A stretch of DNA of 64,000 nucleotides from Lumbricus terrestris. Its lineage: Eukaryota > Annelida > Clitellata > Crassiclitellata > Lumbricidae. Positions 41,690-55,000 of the stretch are shown here, piece after piece; positions within the stretch are counted from its first letter, which is position 1; every line of letters begins with the position of its first letter. The notes under the pieces are model-generated. The model made no database searches. It saw nothing but the letters and a program-made list of their open reading frames with translations, and was not told the origin of the DNA. The DNA lies in assembly GCA_949752735.1 (NCBI GenBank), contig OX457042.1, forward strand, positions 29,487,616 to 29,551,615. The letters run 5' to 3'. The position numbers and the translations under genes were made by a program.

Positions 41690-43227
41690 GGCATGGCACG
41701 GACACTGCGACTTCTGGCTGTCTGGGTGGAATGGCCTCCCTGTTACAGTACTATACGCTTAGTTTCCAGGGCCCGCATGCACATGACCAGGCACAGGCTA
41801 ATCTAGGTGTAGACCTTACACCCGACATAACAATTCCCGACTTAGCCAGTGTCATTCCCCGGCAGGCTATTCATGTAGGGTCTATAGCCTACAGTCTATT
41901 TGTTTAGTGTCCTACAACAAAGGTTTGTTAACGTCAGTTAGGCTACGTCTAATAAGCTTTGAAGCGTCTAAAGTGAAAAACTGACTGACAATTATGCGGG
42001 CTGCTGAAGTTGGTTGGGTAGAACAAAAAAAGTGGGGTAGAACAAAAAGTGCATAAATTTGCGTCTGTTTAATTTGTGATATTTTCACACTTCTTCAATC
42101 ACTTTTGATCTAGAGCAGCTAAACACATTTGCTTTTCAGTTTTAGGCGAATGATTTAGAACGCTATGATTACCCGCACACTGCGTTCAATTAACTGGCAA
42201 GTACTGAGACTGCCGATAGGCCTGGACCTACTTGCTGAACGCTGCTGGTTGATCTGGCTCATGAAAATAGGATTACAAGAACAAGCTAACGCACTGGAGC
42301 AGAAATGTTGCAAAGATAGTCGCCGCCGTAAAATTCCGATTGTAAAAAGCAGCGTTCGGTTTTCTTTTGATTCCCATTCAGTCGCATGAGCAGATCGATT
42401 TTTTCCGTTTATTTATAGCCAAGGCCTAATTCACAATCTTCTAGAAAATGAATCGACAATGGCTCTGGAGCGACCACGAACTCGTCAAAAGCAGATGGCT
42501 TGTATATAGCCTATCAGCTATAAAAGTGTGGCTAGACGGTCATGGACGGCGTCCATGCACTTATTTTCAAATCTGAACGAAGTCCTGCCACTTATTTGGC
42601 CAGAACAGACTGGAAAGTCAAGGAGCGTCAAGGCCCTACACTTTAAGCACTGATACTAAGCTCTAAATTTATATCAAAGCGGATCAGGCTAAACATGCGC
42701 ACCACATAACTAGATAAACTAATGAACGCCGCGTCGTACAGTGGGGATCCAGATGCCACAGCGATATTCGATGAGATTTTCAAAGGCGAAGGATCGGACG
42801 AATAACGGTAGGAATTCTTCGACAGGCGAAATTTTAATTCGGATTGGTAAGCTTTCTGGTTGGTTAAGTAGAGGAGCCTGAAGCACATGGTTGTTTTACA
42901 TCCAAATGGAAGATTTTAAAAATTGTTTAAGGCTCTTATTCTGAAGTAACTCACTCATCATTATAATTAGCCTATTACTATGTTTAAGTATACCTCAATC
43001 AGCTTTTCATTGATCATTATTCTGATATTATTATTTGTCAGTAGGCCTATCATCACCACCACAATCGTCATCATCAATCATCGTCGTCATCATCATCAAT
43101 CATCATCAATCATCATAGCCCAATGTACGAATGAACCCAATAGGAATGAAAAGTCAGCTAGTTCTAGGATTGGACTTTGGATAAGCAGACCTTATCCCCT
43201 AGACTATTTAGACAGGAAGCTTGGAAA
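41690..43227. other. Intergenic; inverted copy of the TAGGCCTA-rich repeat and a small MITE
   Basis: Around 41905-41975 the minus strand matches 15570-15640 (AGACGTAGCCTAACTGACGT, TTTGTTGTAGGACACTAAAC). A MITE lies at 42521-42646. A microsatellite of ATC/ATCATCAA lies at 43056-43120. I see no supported gene; the 74-codon frame at 42165-42389 has no recognisable content. Confidence 0.5.
42521..42646. mobile_element. Small MITE, ends TAAAAGTGTGG / CTACACTTTAA
   Basis: About 126 bp with short inverted ends and a central GGACGGTCATGGACGGCGTCC segment. It is homologous to 52092-52227 in intron 3 of the tetraspanin gene. Confidence 0.65.
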
Positions 43228-43235
43228 GCAATGAC

Positions 43236-43613
43236 TAGTGTTCAATATAGACGTCTCGGAGGTGGGGGAATCACACCCCCATGAATGACATTTCCACAGA
43301 AAAATGTGCGAGGTGTTCTATACATGTAAATACATATCATTCCCCAGGAAAATCGAGCATGTAAGAATTACCCCTCCAGAAAATTCAACAGGTCTTGTTT
43401 ACACAAAAGAGGATATCAGTTTTTAAAGTGCTCAGTGAAAATGGCACGGTTTATGGTCAATTTTGAAAGACTAAAAAAATTGTCAGAAAAATTAGAGATA
43501 TAACAGGATGTCGTCTGTGGCACAGTGGACGGTTCACCCAAAACAGCCGTTTTCCCCGCCTTCCCAGAAACACAAACCCCACCCCAAAGCAGGGAGACTA
43601 TGTTAAACACTGG
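43236..43613. mobile_element. Complete 378-bp hAT-like MITE (hAT-1 family)
   Basis: 8-bp target duplication GCAATGAC (43228-43235, 43614-43621). The left end TAGTGTTCAATATAGACGTC and the right end ACTATGTTAAACACTGG match the hAT-1 ends at 15814 and 40307. No ORF. Confidence 0.8.
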
Positions 43614-43621
43614 GCAATGAC

Positions 43622-45284
43622 AATGTGAGAGCACTAAGTTAAAGCTTTTGATTCAAAAATCAGAAGCAGGAGAAATGACATGAGGAAATCGCACATAACA
43701 TTTGATGGCTGTAATTGGATAGACAATGAAATAGCAGGAAGGAAAAATTCTCATGAAATCTGCATGCAAATTATGGAACACCCCCTCCCCAGCTACGGCC
43801 TTGGAAGGTCAAACAAAGATGAAAAAGTGACGCAGCTGTAAAGAATTATTATTCGAACTAGCACACGATTATACACGACCTGACTAATAATAACGGGCAA
43901 AAAACAAGTTTACTTTGCACTAAACGATTAATTAATCATAGCCTAAATTTCACTTTTTCACCGCGACTGTATATTCCAATAAAAAATACAACAATAATGT
44001 ATTATTACCACAACCAGACTGGCAACCTGACATCGCTTATCATGCGTCGACCTGAGGGGGATGCTTTTTCAGTCAGACACTTGACACAACCCTTGGTGGG
44101 AACAGATTTCACAGTAACTATTCTACGTGGCACCAAAATAACTAGGCGACAAATATAAACGTTCACGAAGACATTCTACTCCAAAAACATAATATGATGG
44201 GCTTGAAAGTAGAGTCGGCGTAACCATGGTTACAAAATGTCAGCTGAACGCAACTTAGTGTAACATTGTTAGAAGGGGGTTTTCTTGCCAGAAGACCTCA
44301 CTTAAAAATTGAACATGCACGTAAAAAATACACCAATTGAATTTAAATTTACAAAAGACAGATACTATGACATAGAGGTGTCAAAAAATATTTACCAAAG
44401 TCAGCCCATGGCAGAATTTGCCAGAGAGTGGCAGGCAAAGATAACAAAGGTGAATGACAAAATGGGACAAAAGTCTCAGAAGTAGGCTACACTGGTGAGC
44501 TCGTCCACAATAAATTTTTGCAAATCTATATCTTAAATGGCGTCTTTTTTAGCATACAAAGAGTCTTGATGTTCATCTTCCTTATAAAAAAAACTATATA
44601 GCATAGTGAGGATATAGTATTGACTAGCTTGTTGATACGACAGAAATTTGATTTCACTTCAATGTACCGTAGTGATGTAATGTATGTTGTAATGAAATCA
44701 CAAAGTTTAACTTTTATTCTCAAATTGTGTACAATTCAGGCAAGGTTCCGCGGGCCAAAACAATGTCATCGACATGCCAGATATGGCCCACAGACCGGAC
44801 TTTTGACACCTCTGTTTAATATATCTAGCAGTTAAAACCGATAAGCTATAATGTTAAATACATAAAAATAATTTTCCACGAAAACTGACCAGCTGTGATG
44901 AGTTGCACAAGTAACATAATATCTAAGCTACTGTGCAAATTAACAGGCTATGCAGTTCAATACATAGAAAATTTACTAAAAAACTGACATAATACAAAGT
45001 TCAACAGTCAACATGCGAAAACATTTACCAGTGAAACTGATGTCGTCATTAGAGACACGCGTGCGATCTTGATAACACGAGTTTACAATTTACGCTCGTA
45101 ATTCAAACAGATCTATGACTTGTGTTTGCGAATTGTTTGCAAAATGTAACACATATATATAAACTGAAGTATTCGTACCACTGGTGTACAGAGAGTAAAC
45201 GTACAATTTGTAAATAAATATTTTGATTTAGATGTAACTAAACAGATCTGTTAATTCAGATTTTAAATAGAGATATCACTCGGT
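43622..45284. other. Unassigned AT-rich DNA
   Basis: No gene, known repeat or structured element could be supported here. Short ORFs (such as 44620-44835) have no recognisable content. Confidence 0.4.
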
Positions 45285-45455
45285 ATACTTTTAATGTACC
45301 AGTACTATAAAATGTAGCTTTTAACGTACCTGTACTATAATGTACCATTTAATGTACAAGTGCTATAATGTAATTTCGAATGCACAGTACTATAATGTAG
45401 CTTTATTGTACCAGTACTATAATGTACCTTTTAATGTACAAGTACTATAGTGCAA
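45285..45455. repeat. Minisatellite, ~30-bp period
   Basis: Six imperfect copies of a unit containing CAGTACTATAATGTA and CTTTTAATGTACAAGTACTA. Confidence 0.8.
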
Positions 45456-46778
45456 GCACTGATTACAGTGCTTTGTACTAAACTGTGCTATTATATTAAA
45501 CCGCCAAATTTATTCAACTCTGCAACCGTACGTCTGTGCCACAAATCATGACAAATGCCAGTACAAAGCCTGCAGAAAGGAGGAGGGTTACATTAATGGC
45601 CCTGATAAACATTATAGGGTGACATTTTAAGAACTGGAACTACACAAGCAGAATTCTTTTGTCAATATCAACTATAAACATTGGCAGCCACGATCATCTT
45701 TTGCATATTCACTGTGCAACACAGTGACAACATGTACTTGGTTGCTGTTGTCCGCTTTTCGGCAGAAAGATCTTTCAACCTAAGGACCAATCCTTGACCA
45801 TCTAGTACAAATGATGCGGGAAATAAATGAACAACTGCCTTACCTTACTTTACATGGACATTGGACAATCATCAATGTTTGGGAGCTACATAATTGTGGA
45901 ACTCAAATAACAAAACATCTGAACATGCAAGCATACGAACACACACACAATGACTAGTAGGCAAGCTGCTAACCCAAGCTGTTTGAAGTAATTAGGTTCC
46001 AAGTAAAACTACTCAGGTCTCGAGTACAAGCACCATGTAAAACGTATCTTCTGTTAACTTCAGTGGCTTCGGCCAGCCTGTGCCAAACGGAGAGCACAGA
46101 AGCAAATTTCCTGACAGAAAACATTAATATTTTTTCAAAACCTCAGATCGAAAGATAAACAAAGACAAACATATATCCCAACTCTGAGTGCACAGCTAAG
46201 CACTGCTTCACTGCACCATATATCTGATTAAAATCCAAACAATTTTTAATCTACATAAAATGCATCCTGCAACAGTTTATACTCGGCTACAGACTTAAGT
46301 AATGAACCTCAGAATGTACTCTGCAGTAAAAAAGTTTCGTTAGACTGCTACATGTGATGCAACCCATTGAAAAATGTAGCGATTAAAGTAGACTGTTAAA
46401 AAATACTACAGCTGAACCTCGAAATGAAGCCTACATAGCCTACAGTAAAACCTTGACAAAGAACGAATTGCAGAAACGTCGCCAGACTTAAATTTAAGAC
46501 GAGACTTCTACATGAGGCATCCATTTTCCAAGCAGCCCATTGAAAAGTCCTAAGATCCTGGTCATTGGTTAAGTATATAAAATAAAATAAACTGCCTCCT
46601 CTAGCCTCCATATAGCTACAACTATGGTAGCAAGATATTCTAAAACAGCACCTACATCACCAAATAAATGGCACTGTTTTACACAGCATTACCCATTACA
46701 GCATTATTAAATGAATAAAGAAAATACAAATTTGTTATTGGTATTATTCTTTGCCCTATTACAAGTCATAATTAAGTT

Positions 46779-46826
<48 letters not shown>

Positions 46827-48540
46827 CTATTATTATTAAAAGTTTTATATCTGTTACTCACAATTTTTTTCTTCCAAGGTACATATGATCCCTCAGGGAC
46901 TTAAACACTAATTAATAAAATATATTAATAACATTATTATTGTTGATATTATTATTATTATTATTATTATCATACAAACTACATGCAACAAACAGACAGT
47001 GGTTGACCATGAACATGCTACAAAGCACCACCATTTTCCCGTGTACACACTGAACTGCTTGCTGCAATATCTTGAAACACCAGATACACATGTTTTAAAA
47101 TCTGGTTTGCAAAATTCCTATGGCCCATCTGTAGAAAGGGAGGTATCTAACAATTCCTTACTTAGGTGAGGGTGTCAATATCCCAAAACCAGTGTGCCCT
47201 GTGCAAAAATGATTTATACGACACAGTTGAAAAAATTACACAAACAAAGACAATAGACATCCAATGCACCAAAGCAGGATATATCATCTTAAAAATATCT
47301 ACATCAAGCGACCGACACAAAAAATGCAACCTTGACATTGCGCTCACAGTAACAGCTGTGTTTCAGTTTTTTAAACTGGTTTTTAGCCACAAGAACAGAA
47401 GAAAGAGTCAGAACCATCAGGACATTTATAAATTGCATTTTCCTATCACACCCATAAGCATACATGCTGATAAATTTGCAACATATATAAATGTTTTCAC
47501 GGTGGTGTTCCTTGGTGACAATCATGCAAAGTTACCTGATAGAACACCAAGAACTGCGTTGTGTGAGTATGTCAAAACATAACTCAAAATGTCAGTAACC
47601 AACTTATCACAAGTTAGTAACTAATCAGTAATGTATTACATCATACATGCATAGCCACCAAGTACCATTCAAATTCATTACCATTGATAAGCCAACAAAT
47701 AGCTTGTAATGACATCACTGCACCACTGATTATAGTGTAATGTAGGGCAGTATGGGTACTAAGGAAACCCACACGCAGTCCCATGCACAGTAGTAACGTT
47801 AATTAAAGGCCTGCACGAGGGAAATTATGACTTCAGAAAATTTCTCTCATGAATACAGTCTTCAGATTATGTTAGAAGGCAAACTAAAACTTTTAACAAA
47901 TCGGAAAAACACTATTCATAAAAGCTGCAAGAGAAAATTCTAATGTTATTAATTCAAAAAGACGAAAATAACAATCTCAACATTTCCTATTCGCAGCTAA
48001 TTGAAATGAATTGCTATAGCACAGACATCAAAGATATTGTTTTAAGAAGCATCAAGAGCTCACAAACACAATTTTATATGTGTCTGAAAATTGATGTAGT
48101 AAGTGAAAAAAATGGAAATGTAATGCAAATATATTCCCGAAGTAGAAATGATCTATTAGCGTTTAAAAAATTCTTGGTAGAATATACTTATCAGCATATA
48201 TTCCAAAATGTGAACTTAAGATTTGTACATAATTTATATCTATGCTTGTATATTAATTTCATAAACCTGAAACCCATTGAAATGCCATCATTCGAAGCTG
48301 AATCAAGAACTGTCTTATACTGAGGTTGTGCTATAATGAATTAAGTTTGAAATATAGCAGACTTAGTCCGCCAATGAAACATTTTCGAGTCTTCCGTTTG
48401 AACTTACCAACATTAATATATTAAAATACTAACTGCATGGCAATCAGCTAATTTCCCATCATGCACCACTTCTCATCTTACCAACACCACCGAGCGAATT
48501 AAAGGCAGAGTGAACCTCTGAGATGGTAGCCCAACTTATT
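45456..48540. other. Unassigned AT-rich DNA downstream of the tetraspanin gene
   Basis: Contains a (TA)n run at 46783-46824 and a (TTA)n run near 46940-46970. The 126-codon frame at 47943-48323 is AT-rich with no recognisable domain, so I do not call it a gene. A low-copy host gene or UTR here cannot be excluded. Confidence 0.4.
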
Positions 48541-48560
48541 TAAGCGTTTAACTATTTACT

Positions 48561-48571
48561 TTTATTTTATT
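48561..48571 (-). terminator. Candidate poly(A) signals of the tetraspanin gene
   Basis: Two overlapping AATAAA hexamers on the minus strand (48561-48566, 48566-48571), about 400 nt after the stop codon. Use is inferred. Confidence 0.35.
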
Positions 48572-48961
48572 TATACACTGTACACGAGTAACAATTCGGC
48601 GTAACTTGCAAACAGACAAAGGTGCACACAGCTCCATATTTACGCATACACTGTACAGCAAGGTGTGTGTAACAACAGTTAAATGCTTACGTGTAAACAT
48701 GCACAGAAGTCAGTAAATACTTTCAGATCTTGATGGCCTTGAACACGGGGCAACCATGGCAACTAGACAGTAACCGTGGCAACAAGACAGTGTTAAAAGA
48801 GCAGGAGCAGACGCGCTTTTCGATGTCCGTGTACAAAATTGTACAACGATCGTCGTGCAACTTGTCTCTGATTTGACGATCACGATCTAAGACTACAGAG
48901 GATGACGATCCTTTGGTCGTCAGTCGCCAGGGGCGCCTCAGTCGCCAGGGAGGGCGCTCGC

Positions 48962-49030
48962 TCACTCGTCGTACTCCTTATCCTGACGCAGACAGCAGAA
49001 CATTGCCATCGATGCGACGAGACCAAGAAT
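48962..49030 (-). CDS. Tetraspanin exon 6 (22 codons plus stop)
   Basis: Acceptor CTTCTTTCAG|ATTCTT. Encodes ILGLVASMAMFCCLRQDKEY and DE then TGA at 48962-48964. CC at the membrane edge is a likely palmitoylation site. Confidence 0.92.
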   Translation of the reverse strand: MLGLVASMAMFCCLRQDKEYDE

Positions 49031-52000
49031 CTGAAAGAAGAACATGAGAAACGGTAAATACGGGCAAGGCGATGCAAGGTTTACAAGTAAGAGTAATGGA
49101 AAGCAGGATCAAGTTGAGCCAAGAAAACAAAATGTAAAGGTAATGCAAGTGTTAGTGTATGTAAGTGCAAATGTATGCATGTAAGTAAATGTGATTATAT
49201 GCATATATGAGCAAGTATGTGAGTACTGTACTGCATTGTTGTATATGACCATTTACAAAGCGCTTCTTTCAGCAAAAGCCATTCAATAGCACCTCAAGTG
49301 CAATCAACCCCAAGAGAAAAGGCAGCTGATTTGAAGCTGAAGAAAAATGAGGAAGAGGACTACCAGACAGAAAGACCTTTTGATGTTGACTTGCGATTGA
49401 TAAGCATGGACAGAAGATCTATAAAGTACATCAAGAAATGTACTCCAGGATTGAAACCTGTGGATTTCTGAATGGAACTGGCACAAAAGTCTAGTGGTCA
49501 GTGCCAGTGGCACCATCACAGTCCACATGTTCCAAAAACTTTGAAGCAGTCTAACTAAAGTAATGCAAATGCCATTTCACCTGCATAAAGTCAGTTTTAA
49601 TCTACCTGCACGATGCGTATTTAGATCTACCTGTACGACATCAATTCTTACCTGTACAACACCGATACTGATAGCAACTATTCCAATGATGTAGAGATTC
49701 TGTCGCAAAAGGGACTGCATTACAGGTAGACAAGCCTGTAATGAAATTGATTATAATTATTAGTAGTGTCACTATCATAAGACAGTATTGATTCCACAGC
49801 AAGGAACAAGCTGAGCTAAATTCGGAGTGGAAATGTCTAATCCATACAAGAAGGTTAAGAGTACAATGCATTCATTTTATTTATTATCTCACCACCCAAA
49901 TGAACAAATGCAGTCCCTGCTGGCCTGGGAAAAGAAAAGCATCTCGCACAGCAACTGCATTGAGGTACTCCCTTTCTAATACCACTCTAATAAAGACACC
50001 CAATCTCGAATTACCTGATCTTACTTGACCTACAGCACCCTACTTCACATTACCATACCTGCCTGCACACAAAAGAAATCAATAAGAAGTACTTACTCTC
50101 TCACATGACACTACCTTAACTCACCTTATCCTAGCGGGACATAATCTATTAATCTTAGCTCAGAATGAAGAGATAGTTTTATTATGCCAATATTAATTAC
50201 TGTCTTGATCTGCATGATTATAAATGCAAACATTTATAAATATATATAATCAGAATTAATCAAAATCACATGTATAACAAATAATCTTCAAGTTGTTCTA
50301 AAAATTAAATTTTAGATTAAGAAACTACAGTATTCTTTTATTTTCAAATCCATAACAGATGATGAAAAACTACTAATCAATGTTTGCATACAATTTCATA
50401 ACACCATTTTGATTGCACTAAATGAAATTAATTCCTGAAAAATTAACAGTAGCATGACAATTTCAGGCCATAAATACATGTTTTGCAAACTTGCAAGCAA
50501 ACATGCTTTACGAATAACTATAATAAGAATCTCATGTATATCATCAATGCTTATCAGGAATATTCCTCTAATTTAAAAATTATATGTATGAAAATTGCCA
50601 AGGCAAGTACTGTGTAATTTGTTTCAAGGACCCTCTTGTCAAAATTTGAGCACCCTGGACATTACTGACAATATTATTTCATGCCGTTAAACAAATGAGT
50701 ATTGGTGATATTGTAGACGTTGGTTTGGCATATTTAATTGATGTATGTAGGAAAACTTTACATTCTGGTTTCAATGTACTGTATATACTCTCAATTGTCA
50801 TCAACAACTATATTGGTGTCATGTGTCATTTATAATCACTTTTAAAAATTTATTTCCTGCATATGCTATATAGCGTCCTTTCAATATCTATACTCAGAGG
50901 CGCTCATGACTACAGCGCGGGCTCTGCATCGGAGTTTCACGCCGAAGTGCACGAGCAATTGCGAATGAAATGACTTGCTCATTGCTCAAGGTCCCTATGC
51001 GGCAGCTTGAGGTGGATTTGAACCTGGAATCCTCTGGCTCCAAGGCATCGAACCCACCACTACACCACCCTGCCCCACAATGGTCATATTACATGACCAT
51101 TCATATCAAATTAAACATCATTGGTGTCATATACTTGCTATTGGTTGGCCTTCCAAAAGTTCGGTTTTTCTCTCTTCAGTTCGCCCTAAATGCTGTGGCC
51201 AGACTAATAACCCGACTTCCTCATTCATCCCACATTTCTGCTTTTATGATTGACCACCTTCATTGGCTTCCCCTTATTGCTCGGGTTCAACTTAAGGCCC
51301 TGACATTAATTTGTCAATCTTATAATAGCTGAGATACTCCAAGTATCTATGTGACCTCATCCGTCTGTGACCTCGGCCACTTCCCTTCGCCCGCTCTGCT
51401 CCTTTGACCAGCATGATCTCTTCGTCCCACAAGCTAGGACCACCATAGCTAAAACGTGAGCCTTTGCTTTCATTGGCCTTGCACTGTGGAACTAGCTTCC
51501 TCCTTCGACACGTTCCTCCTTATTAACCAGTGGGCCAACTGCCTCTTTTCGTTGTCTCAAGACCACTTTTTTCTCTCTTGGCCTAACGCACTGGGAGCGC
51601 CTCTGATTGGTGCGCACTATGAGAGACGCTATCAAAGTCACACAATCAGTGTGTGATCCAAGATACAGTCAGTTAATTGGTTCTTTTTGTTGGTGTCAGA
51701 AATAAATTTATAGATACAATACAATACAATGACGTTAAACATTAGAATAAAAGGGGTAACTGAAATAACAGGTACTAACTTTCTTGTACCAGTTTTCTGG
51801 GTTTTCCTGGCAGTCGGTTGCGTTTTTCCGGCAGCACTCAAGCGGCACCTGGTTCTTGTCGGGCCAGCCATTCGATTTGAACCAGTCCGTGGCATTGTTG
51901 ACACCACAGCACTCAAACTAAACAACAACGAGACAATAACACATCCATGAATGCAACGCATTATTCAGCAACTCACTCAGCCAGCCAGCCAGTCAGTTAA

Positions 52001-55000
52001 TTGGTCAGTCAGTATCATTCAGTCAGTCAATTGGTAAAGTCAGTTTTCAAAGTCACACAATCAGTGTGTGTGATCCAAGATACAAGTAGGGCTTAAAGTG
52101 TGACTGGACGGTCATGGACGGCGTCCATAAACTTGTTTTAAAATCTCAACGCCGTCCAGCCACTTATTGGCGAGCACAGACTAGAAAAGTAAGAGGCATT
52201 CAGGCACTTCTTTTTCCACACTTTAGGCACTGGGTACAAGGCAAGGTCAGGTGATACAAGGTAAGGGCAGGTAAAGCAGTGATGCGATATGTATATATGT
52301 AATATTATACAGTATCTATTATATATATACACACATATATATACATCTTCATTTATTTAAAAACCTGAGTGATACCATGGCCTGTGTGACAACAGAGAAG
52401 AAAAATTAATTAATAAGCACACTGATAAGAGCTGACCAGAAGTCATCATCTCTAAAGTAATCTAGGAATACAGTCAGTGTCATCCTTATCGGGGAGTTTA
52501 AAACAAATGTGTGTCCTGGGGCGCAAGTCACTTGCAGATGCAAGGTCCCACCAGGCAGGAACGACATAAAGAAGTCACGATATAACAACCGTGGCCCTAG
52601 CTACATCGTGAAGTGCAACACCTGAAGAAGGCCATGGTATCTCCGAAGCCTAAGGGCATAGAGAGAGATAGTGCAAGTGTCAGGAAGCCACTCAATGTGC
52701 TGAGTATCCAGGAGATCCCTGGATATTGATAACTCCCATGGAGTCAACCCTCTTCATGTCTGGAGTGGGATGGGGAAGACTTACATCCAACCAACGTGCA
52801 ACCGTGCGAATCCCATCTCCCTATTGACTTAGATGCATTCAATTTAAGATTGTTCCGAAGGGCCTATACAGAGATAGCAGTTAGTTCTTTAAGACCAATT
52901 GTTTCTCTCATTGAGGCTGGACCTATCAGATAAGTGTCACCATCAGTAAAAATGTAACCATCTGGTTGCGTTCATTAGTATAGGATGGACGTCAAATTTA
53001 TTTATTTATTTATCCATTTCTATAGTGCCCCTTCAAGCTGACTACTCAGAGGCGCTCCCGACTACAGCGCGGACACTGCACTGAAGTTTCACGCTGAAGC
53101 GCTCAAGCAATTGCGAGTGAAGGACTTGCTCAAGGTCCCTACGCGGCGACTTGAGGTGGATTCGAACCTTCCGGCTTCAAGGCAATGACGCCACCACTAC
53201 ACCACCGCGCCCCAATGCATTCAATTAGCTGTATATAGGACGATGGTCCAATCTCGGTCTTTGAAAACGGAAAGCTTTTAACCATTTGCCATATGAAACT
53301 CACCGTAGACTGAATGAACTTCCATCCGGATTTGAGATTTAGCACATCCTGTTCGTTGTCAGGTGGGTAGTTGTCCTTGATGCCCTTCAGGAGTTCCTTT
53401 CCAAGGACATCCTCAATTTCGCCCTTGTAGACAAACGCAAGAACCCCGACGACGATCTCCAGGATGAAGATGACCACAACGAGTACAAAGTACTGGAAAA
53501 TGCAAGCAACCACTTAATTAGCGAGTGCCAAACGCGAACAAGTTTCACGCTTCACAAGCAGAACTTTAGAATAATGAACAGGATATGGCGAAGCAGAGAA
53601 CGGTATTGTATCATATTTATAAATTTATATAGCGCCTCTCACACACAGTGCACACCAATCAGAGGTGCTCCCAGTGCGTTAGACCAAGAGAGAACAACGA
53701 AAAGAGGCATTTGGTCCATCAATTCTTATGTGAGGAACACTTTGCAGGAGAAAGCTGGTTCCACAGTGTAGGGCCAATGTGAGCAAAGGCACACTTTTTA
53801 GCCATAGGGCAAATTAACAAACAAAAACAAGATAAAATATACGAGACGATGATACAACCGATTTTTCCACATGGTTCGGAATGTTGGGTAACGTGAAAGC
53901 TTGACGAAAAAACAATTCTTACAGCAGAAGCGAATTGGCTGCGGCGCAAAAGTGCAAGGATCTCAAGACTACTGAACATAAGAAATGAAACAATCACAAA
54001 GGTATATAAAAAAATCAGAGCACAAATTAAATTACTGAAGAACTTGAGCATAAGAAATTTAAAAGAGAGATGAGAATAAATTCACTAACATGAAACACAG
54101 CATGGTGCAAAATTACGGGTGAAATCAGGTCTGGAAAATACCATATGATGTGTAAAATGAGTGAGCAAATACCAGCATTTCGCGCCCACCCATTCATTCA
54201 CCTATCCCTCCCATTGATTCTAACACCCTCATCAGACCCAGCGACCTCCCACTCACCCGTACATCGGTCCAAGCTTTCAACCTGCCCGCATTGTACAATT
54301 AAACCGGTTGAAATGGTGGCATTGCTAAAACAGTGCAGAGGAGGACACATGACTTTTATATCAAGGGCAGAAAGACTTGTAAATGACCGCAGAAAAGTGC
54401 ATAAGTAACAATATTCTTTGCATGTCTACCAGGAAGCACGCAGCAAACTACCGAAAAAGTAAATAAGTAAATAGAGACAATTATGCAAATTTATCTTGGT
54501 GGGGCATCAGTTTAGTGCAGGTGCAGGGTAAGATCTTACAAGCAGGGAGTAGGTTGCAAACAATATGACAAGGGTTTTGAGAGGATTGAAGGAAAAGAGC
54601 AGAGTCAGCCACAGAGCAGTGTCACTCAAGATTACCCCCCATCCATGAGTTGCACCCAAAGTACTTCCAGTACTGAAAAGACATTACATTGATTTAAATT
54701 TTGGACTCTACTGACACTACCCAGTACTCAAGCACTAGAACTCATTCTGACATGTTTGCCATCCTGCTCCCATGAAATTGGTCTCTGAACCTCACTCAGT
54801 CTCTGCTTTTTCTGTCACTTCTGTCTGTCATTTTATGTCCATATGTGATTGCCCCGTCATTCTGTCGTTTTAATGATGTTGCTCAGTCAGTTATTCAGTC
54901 ATTCAGTTAGTCAGTAAGAAACTCATCTAGTCATTCAGTCATGTAGTCAGTAAGTCAGTCATTTAGTCAGTAAGTCAGTCATTTAGTCAGTCATTTAATT

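Larger units (their letters stand above)
49736..51779 (-). other. Tetraspanin intron 4 (2.0 kb) with SINE and LINE relics
   Basis: Holds a minus-strand SINE (50865-51077) and a plus-strand degenerate LINE 3' end (~51125-51660). The remainder is AT-rich and unassigned. Confidence 0.8.
51918..53303 (-). other. Tetraspanin intron 3 (1.39 kb) with MITE and SINE
   Basis: Contains a CAGTCAGT-type repeat (51966-52035), the MITE at 52092-52227, a short (TA)n (52320-52345) and the SINE at 53000-53213. Confidence 0.8.

Noticed and set aside
47943..48323. 126-codon AT-rich ORF downstream of the tetraspanin gene
   Set aside because: Composition typical of chance ORFs in AT-rich DNA with lysine/asparagine/isoleucine bias; no domain seen.
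53139..53215. Host tRNA gene on the minus strand (good A and B boxes)
   Set aside because: The head continues into the SINE body and LINE tail, no cloverleaf closes, and a diverged paralog exists at 50865-51077.
53139..53303. Extension of tetraspanin exon 3 to the end of its open frame
   Set aside because: The frame runs into a SINE. A good donor (ACG|GTGAGT) at 53303 and in-frame continuity to exon 4 place the exon end at 53304.
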